DNA of 8,633 nt from UBA9732 sp031935845 (GTDB lineage: Bacteria; Spirochaetota; Spirochaetia; Sphaerochaetales; Sphaerochaetaceae): NCBI GenBank assembly GCA_031935845.1, contig JAJBWA010000036.1, forward strand, positions 1 through 8,633. The letters are read 5' to 3'. Positions 5,119 to 8,633 of the stretch are shown in pieces; the stretch's first letter is position 1; each line of letters opens with the position of its first letter. The position numbers and the translations under genes are program-made. The notes below the pieces were generated by a model. That model had not been told where the DNA came from and ran no database searches. It worked only from the letters and a program-made list of their open reading frames with translations.

Positions 5119-6893
5119 TTATCAAGTTTGAATGTGATCTTCAGCTCGTCAAGCTGCTTCTGGTCGACGTCGTTCGGGCAGTCGTCCATCGGAGAAACTG
5201 CAAAGCTGTTCTTCGGGAATGCGATTGCCTCGCGGATGGAGTTCTGCTCGCTCATGATCATGACAAGACGGTCGATACCGGGAGCGATTCCTCCGTGTGG
5301 CGGTGGTCCGAACTTGAATGCATTGAGCAGGAAGCCGAACTTCTTCTCCGCCTCCTCGTCCGAGAAGTTGCAGATGCGGAAGATCCTCTTCTGCAGCTCC
5401 ACGTCGTGGATTCTGATTGAACCGGATGCACACTCGTAGCCGTTGACGACCATGTCGTACAGGTCTCCGCGCACCTCGCCGGGATTCTCCTCGAGCGTGG
5501 GGATGAATCTGGCCTGCGGCATGCTGAACATGTGGTGTGCAGCTTCCCAGTGGCCCTCGTCCTCGTTGTACTCGAAGAGCGGGAAGTCCACTATCCAGCA
5601 GAACTCGAAGCCCGGCCTGATGAGACCGAGGTCCTTTCCGAGCTTTGATCTGATTGCGCCGGCCGAAGCACAGCACTTCTTCCAGGATTCCTGTGCAACC
5701 ATGAAGATCACATCGCCTTCCTTGGCTCCGAGGAACGAGCAGAGCTCTGCCTCAAGACCGGTGAAGTACTTTGCGGCACTTCCGGAAAGGGCATTGCCTG
5801 CACCCACCTTGATGAACGGCACGAACTTGGCGCCGTAGACCTTGGCAGCCTCACCCACCTCGTCCAGATACTTTCTGGTGAAGTCGAAGACCTCTGTCTT
5901 GGGAGCCACAAGGGCCTTCACACTACCCTTTGCCGCAAGGATTTCCTTGTAGGCGTCGAACGTGGACTTCTTCACGATGTCCGCGATGTCCTTTATCTCG
6001 CATTCGAAGCGCAGATCCGGCTTGTCGCAGCCGTAGGTGTTCATTGCATCGAAGTAATCGATTCTCCTGAAGTTTGCAGGAAGCTCGTAGTTCATGACCC
6101 TTCTGAACACATAACCGAACAGGTTCTCCATCAGACCCAGAACGTCATCGCGCTTCACAAAGCTCATCTCAAGGTCAAGCTGGGTGAACTCAAGCTGTCT
6201 GTCTCCTCTGGAGTCCTCATCCCTGTAGCAGCGGGCAATCTGGAAATACTTGTCGAATCCGCTGACCATCAGAAGCTGCTTGTACAGTTGCGGGCTCTGC
6301 GGAAGGGCATAGAACTTTCCGGGATACTTTCTTGAAGGAACAAGGAAGTCTCTGGCTCCCTCGGGCGTTGACCTGATGAGAGTGGGAGTCTCGATCTCGT
6401 AGAAACCCTCGTCACAGAGGAAGTCCCTGATGGCCTTGATGAACTCATGTCTCAGGCGGATGCGCTGCTGCATTCCGCTGCCCCTGAGATCAAGGAACCT
6501 GTACTTGAGGCGCAGGTCCTCATTGACCACCTGGTCTCCGTCGATCATGAACGGGAGCGTGGCGCAGCGTGAGAGGATCTCTATCTTCTCTGCCTTGACC
6601 TCGATCTCTCCGGTAGCCATGTCGGCATTGATCATGTTCTGGGGGCGGAGTCTGACCAGACCCGTGACAGCAATGCAGAATTCCATCCTGAGCTCTGAAG
6701 CTGTCTTCTGGAGCTCAGGGCTCGCATCATCATCCACAACAACCTGGGTTATTCCGTATCTGTCCCTGAGGTTGATGAAGTGAAGTGCTCCGTGGTTCCT
6801 GTCACGGTGTACCCATCCGTTCAAGACAACGGTCTTGCCGGCATCGGCGGCTCTGAGCTGTCCGCATGTAACTGTACGCTGATCGAAATTCAT
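5115..6893 (-). CDS. aspS: Aspartyl-tRNA synthetase (bacterial type, class IIb)
   Basis: 592 aa, the usual length for bacterial AspRS. It charges tRNA-Asp with aspartate in the cytoplasm. Layout: N-terminal OB-fold anticodon-binding domain (about 1-105, with GWVHRDRNHGALHFINLRDR), class II motif 1 region from about 145, motif 2 RCYRDEDSRGDRQLEF (221-236), the bacterial GAD insertion (about 290-430), and motif 3 GGIAPGIDRLVMIM (534-547). It ends with the family-typical CPNDVDQKQLDEL (572-584). The start at 6893 is chosen over an in-frame upstream extension to 7019: AAGGAG lies 7 nt upstream, the family begins with this residue stretch, and the extension runs through the promoter and into the neighbouring gene. 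First gene of aspS-rsmI-methyltransferase. His34 aligns with a residue linked to tRNA-Asn misacylation in some AspRS. Confidence 0.97.
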   Translation of the reverse strand: MNFDQRTVTCGQLRAADAGKTVVLNGWVHRDRNHGALHFINLRDRYGITQVVVDDDASPELQKTASELRMEFCIAVTGLVRLRPQNMINADMATGEIEVKAEKIEILSRCATLPFMIDGDQVVNEDLRLKYRFLDLRGSGMQQRIRLRHEFIKAIRDFLCDEGFYEIETPTLIRSTPEGARDFLVPSRKYPGKFYALPQSPQLYKQLLMVSGFDKYFQIARCYRDEDSRGDRQLEFTQLDLEMSFVKRDDVLGLMENLFGYVFRRVMNYELPANFRRIDYFDAMNTYGCDKPDLRFECEIKDIADIVKKSTFDAYKEILAAKGSVKALVAPKTEVFDFTRKYLDEVGEAAKVYGAKFVPFIKVGAGNALSGSAAKYFTGLEAELCSFLGAKEGDVIFMVAQESWKKCCASAGAIRSKLGKDLGLIRPGFEFCWIVDFPLFEYNEDEGHWEAAHHMFSMPQARFIPTLEENPGEVRGDLYDMVVNGYECASGSIRIHDVELQKRIFRICNFSDEEAEKKFGFLLNAFKFGPPPHGGIAPGIDRLVMIMSEQNSIREAIAFPKNSFAVSPMDDCPNDVDQKQLDELKITFKLDK

Positions 6894-6928
6894 ACCGTAC
6901 TCCTTATAGTCCCTTATCGGTGCCCTAA

Positions 6929-6957
6929 ATATTATCACCATGATAATACTGGAACAA
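6929..6957 (-). promoter_or_regulatory. Candidate housekeeping promoter of the aspS operon
   Basis: On the minus strand TTGTTC (6952-6957), a 17-bp spacer and TAATAT (6929-6934) form a weak -35/-10 pair. A shifted -10, GATAAT, is also possible. The predicted transcript start is near 6922, leaving a leader of about 30 nt with AAGGAG before the ATG. The -10 lies in the 6930-6948 palindrome. Confidence 0.4.
6930..6948. repeat. 19-bp palindrome between divergent aspS and PHP-hydrolase genes
   Basis: TATTATCA-CCA-TGATAATA is a perfect 8-3-8 inverted repeat in the 91-bp divergent intergenic region. It overlaps the candidate aspS -10 and ends 24 bp before the -10-like box of the opposite gene, so a protein bound here could affect both. 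The half-site resembles the TGATAAT half of Fur-type boxes but the halves are in the opposite order, so no regulator is named. Confidence 0.5.
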
Positions 6958-6972
6958 GTACCCGACAGAGGA

Positions 6973-6978
6973 TAAAAT
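6973..6978 (+). promoter_or_regulatory. Candidate -10 box of the PHP-hydrolase gene
   Basis: TAAAAT matches five of six -10 consensus bases and ends 6 nt before the ATG at 6985, so initiation would be at the start codon. The -35 is poor (TGGAAC at 17 bp). A GAGGA at 6968-6972 is 12 nt from the ATG, too far for a good Shine-Dalgarno. Confidence 0.4.
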
Positions 6979-6984
6979 ACAGGC

Positions 6985-7815
6985 ATGACAACCGTATCGA
7001 ACCTGCACACACACTGCACCTACTGCGACGGAAAAGACCCCATGGAAGACATGGTCCGGGCCGCCGAAAGCGCGGGGCTCAAGTCCATTGGTTTTTCCAG
7101 CCACTGGCGAACCAACTACGACGACGATGCCTGTCAGGTCCGCGACCCCGACGGATACTTCAGAGAGCTTGAGGCCCTGAAAAAAAAGTATGCCGGGAGA
7201 ATCATGATCTTCAAGGGTATGGAGCTGGAGTCCAGAATCCTGATTGACGGAAAGGAAGTCCATCCGTCCCTGGACAGCCGCTGCGACTACACCATAGGTG
7301 CCGTGCACTGTTACCACATAGATGGTATCCATTACAGCGTAGACAACACCCCACAAGCTTGGCTCGATGCCCTGAAAGCCGCAGGTTCACTGAAAAAACT
7401 GCTTGAAAACTATTTTGAGGAGTATCTTTCGTTCGCAAGGGCCGTCTCGTTCGACATCATAGCGCACTTCGACCTCCCTACCAAGTTCAACGATTCGGAT
7501 CATCTGTTCGATGAAGGCGAAAAGTGGTATCAGGACATGGCTCTCGGCTATCTGGACGCCTTTGCCGCAACCGGCAAGATATTCGAGGTAAACACCGGCG
7601 CAATGAGCCGTGGATACCGGAAGAGTCCCTATCCCGCTCCGTTCCTTCTGAAGAGACTGCTTGAACTGAAATCTCCCATCATACTCTCCTCCGACTCGCA
7701 CAGTGTAAAGACCGTCACCCATGCCTTCCCGAAGACGGAACAGATGCTCAGGGAAATGGGCTTCCGTGAGCAGATGCGCCTGACGGAAAACGGATTTGTC
7801 AGCGTTTCGCTCTAA
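6985..7815 (+). CDS. PHP-domain phosphoesterase, histidinol-phosphatase (HisJ/HisK) family
   Basis: 276 aa. The family hydrolyses phosphoesters, classically L-histidinol phosphate to L-histidinol, using a tri-metal site in a cytoplasmic PHP barrel. The expected metal ligands are visible: NLHTH (His8, His10), SSH (His40), GMELE (Glu80), AVH (His109), IIAHFDL (His161) and SSDSH (Asp237, His239). The length agrees with HisJ-type enzymes of about 265-280 aa. The start is fixed by NLHTHCTYCDG following almost immediately; a shorter start would lose the first ligands. There is no his gene nearby, so the substrate could be another phosphate ester. It is divergent from aspS, and its 3' end runs directly into a 9-bp tandem repeat whose first unit contains the TAA stop. 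Confidence 0.9.
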   Translation: MTTVSNLHTHCTYCDGKDPMEDMVRAAESAGLKSIGFSSHWRTNYDDDACQVRDPDGYFRELEALKKKYAGRIMIFKGMELESRILIDGKEVHPSLDSRCDYTIGAVHCYHIDGIHYSVDNTPQAWLDALKAAGSLKKLLENYFEEYLSFARAVSFDIIAHFDLPTKFNDSDHLFDEGEKWYQDMALGYLDAFAATGKIFEVNTGAMSRGYRKSPYPAPFLLKRLLELKSPIILSSDSHSVKTVTHAFPKTEQMLREMGFREQMRLTENGFVSVSL

Positions 7816-7884
7816 TGCCTCCAACGTCTCTAATGACTCAAATAACTCAAATCCCTCTGATGCCTCCAATCCCTCAAATCCCTT
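7813..7884 (+). repeat. Imperfect 9-bp tandem repeat, 8 units, C-rich and G-poor
   Basis: Reading from the TAA stop of the PHP gene, the units are TAATGCCTC, CAACGTCTC, TAATGACTC, AAATAACTC, AAATCCCTC, TGATGCCTC, CAATCCCTC and AAATCCCTT. All share a YTC-like end (last unit CTT) and an AAT-like front. The block has 26 C and 5 G in 72 bases. It fills most of the 103-bp gap to the next gene and ends exactly where that gene's -35 begins. C-rich, G-poor RNA with regularly spaced YC is what Rho prefers, so it may act as a Rho-dependent terminator. No hairpin terminator is present. Confidence 0.85.
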
Positions 7885-7912
7885 TGCGTCACACGTTAAT
7901 TACTGGTACAAT
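7884..7912 (+). promoter_or_regulatory. Promoter of the 178-aa gene, likely giving a leaderless mRNA
   Basis: TTGCGT (7884-7889), a 17-bp spacer and TACAAT (7907-7912), with the extended -10 TG at 7904-7905, form the best housekeeping-type promoter in the window. Initiation 6-8 nt downstream of the -10 falls at 7919 or next to it, the A of the ATG. Confidence 0.65.
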
Positions 7913-7918
7913 TGAGAC

Positions 7919-8455
7919 ATGAGCACACGAAGAAGCAGAATCAGGGCATTTGAGACGTTCGGAAAGGCATTGGGCCTGCTTGAAGAACAGGACCGCATAC
8001 TCTACACCTGGCCCAGGAACAGGATTGCACTCTCCCACGCACTGGCGGACCACCTGAGGGATCTGGTCAGGGAATCGGACGACAGGCTTTCCGTGGACCT
8101 CTGCCCCGTGCTCTCAAGATCCGGAAAGACCTTGAATCCCGACATCCTGGTCCATGACAGGGAAAGCGGACGCCAGGTTCTGTCCGTGGCATGCAGGAAC
8201 GAATACCTGACCGAAAGCGAACAGGAAGAGCTGATCCGCTTCAGGCGCGAGAGCAGATGCGAACTGGTGCTTGCACTCTCATTCATGGCCCAGAAGAACT
8301 ACATGCTCATCTATGCGGCAGATGAAGACAGGATCGAGTATTATCACTTTGAACGCAACTCCATGACTCTTGAACCGGTAAGGAAGAGAAGCCTGGAGGA
8401 TGCACCAGAGAACAAGGACCAGCTTACCCTGGACAGAATCCTCAAAAAACGCTGA
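7919..8455 (+). CDS. Uncharacterised 178-aa protein, possible degenerate PD-(D/E)XK-like fold
   Basis: Not recognised with confidence. The protein is charged and soluble, with no signal or membrane segment. A helical N-terminal half (FETFGKALGLLEEQDRILYTW) is followed by NPDILVHDRESGRQVLSVACRNEYLTESEQEELIRF (73-108, quoted in parts: NPDILVHD at 73-80, VLSVACRNEY at 87-96). The order PD-strand-turn-strand-helix resembles a PD-(D/E)XK nuclease core, but the E-x-K position is ACR, so an active nuclease is unlikely. The C-terminal part has strands ELVLALSF and NYMLIYAADEDRIEYYHF, and a basic end. The start is at the ATG directly under an extended -10 promoter, with no clear Shine-Dalgarno. The next gene begins 4 nt after its stop, so the two are probably co-transcribed and translationally coupled. 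Confidence 0.8.
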   Translation: MSTRRSRIRAFETFGKALGLLEEQDRILYTWPRNRIALSHALADHLRDLVRESDDRLSVDLCPVLSRSGKTLNPDILVHDRESGRQVLSVACRNEYLTESEQEELIRFRRESRCELVLALSFMAQKNYMLIYAADEDRIEYYHFERNSMTLEPVRKRSLEDAPENKDQLTLDRILKKR

Positions 8456-8459
8456 GAAC

Positions 8460-8633
8460 ATGGCAAACAAATATCAACTTGAGACAATCCCGGTCTGGGA
8501 CGGTATAAAGAGCGGCAGCGAATGCTCCATCTGCGACCTGATGAAGGAAGCGGAGCAGGACGGCCTTGAATTCTACCTGGGATCATCCTTAATGAATCTG
8601 GAGACCCGCGCGCGGGACAACGCCACGGGCTGC
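8460..8633 (+). CDS. DUF6062-like protein (partial, C-terminus outside window)
   Basis: The first 58 codons are visible. KYQLETIPVWDGIK near the start, SECSICDLMKEAE with a CxxC pair (Cys22, Cys25), EFYLGSSLMNLETR, and a further Gly-Cys at 57-58 match my recollection of the DUF6062 family (pattern ETIPVWD, ECPLC, FFLGGSVMEPDVR, GFC), seen in Clostridia and spirochaetes. The cysteine pairs suggest metal binding. The biological role is unknown. It begins 4 nt after the stop of the preceding gene with only a weak GAGA upstream, so expression probably depends on that gene. Confidence 0.75.
   Translation, partial: MANKYQLETIPVWDGIKSGSECSICDLMKEAEQDGLEFYLGSSLMNLETRARDNATGC

Noticed and set aside
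6894..7019. In-frame upstream extension of aspS by 42 codons
   Set aside because: It crosses the promoter and palindrome and enters the opposite gene. The ATG at 6893 has a strong Shine-Dalgarno and the family N-terminus.
7387..7869. 160-codon minus-strand ORF antisense to the PHP gene, starting in the 9-bp repeat
   Set aside because: The opposite strand encodes a clear metal-site enzyme. This frame is low-complexity at its start (the repeat translates to Leu/Glu-rich units) and has no recognisable protein motif.

Overview
The window is a compact stretch of bacterial chromosome with about 50% GC by eye, eight complete genes and two cut by the window edges. Lineage cannot be fixed without searches. 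A PspF/PspA stress module with sigma-54 promoters, a DUF6062-type protein and the general gene style make me lean towards a spirochaete (Treponema/Sphaerochaeta-like). This is an inference, and a Clostridia-like origin is not excluded.

Region 1 (1-2661) is a phage-shock-protein (Psp) envelope-stress module. A pspA gene (pspA1, minus strand, C-terminus cut by the window edge) is divergent from pspF (plus strand). pspF in turn converges on a second, complete pspA paralogue (pspA2, minus strand). Each pspA has its own near-perfect -24/-12 sigma-54 promoter, 50-60 bp upstream of its start codon. A 15-bp palindrome sits against the pspF start codon (TGGTAAATTTTACCA), and a close relative (TGGCGAAATTTACCA) lies about 110 bp upstream of the pspA2 transcription start. 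These are good candidates for PspF enhancer sites. The simplest model is that PspF activates both pspA genes through sigma-54, represses itself from the palindrome over its own start, and is inhibited by PspA until the membrane is stressed.

Region 2 (2662-3675) is an unrecognised membrane-anchored protein with beta-propeller-like repeats. It is divergent from pspA2 and shares its upstream region. Region 3 (3677-6893, minus strand) is a tight translation operon, aspS - rsmI - SPOUT-family RNA methyltransferase, with 4-nt ATGA and GTGA overlaps. It covers aspartyl-tRNA charging and RNA 2'-O-methylation.

Region 4 (6985-8633, plus strand) holds a PHP-family histidinol-phosphatase-like metal hydrolase, an imperfect 9-bp tandem repeat (8 units), an unrecognised 178-aa protein with a weak PD-(D/E)XK-like core, and the start of a DUF6062-like protein. 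Three plus-strand genes (pspF, the PHP gene and the 178-aa gene) have a -10-like hexamer 6-7 nt before the ATG and poor or no Shine-Dalgarno, which suggests leaderless mRNAs. The genes with strong Shine-Dalgarnos do not show this arrangement. No tRNA, rRNA, CRISPR, insertion sequence or convincing intrinsic terminator was seen, and no gene-free stretch exceeds 300 bases.
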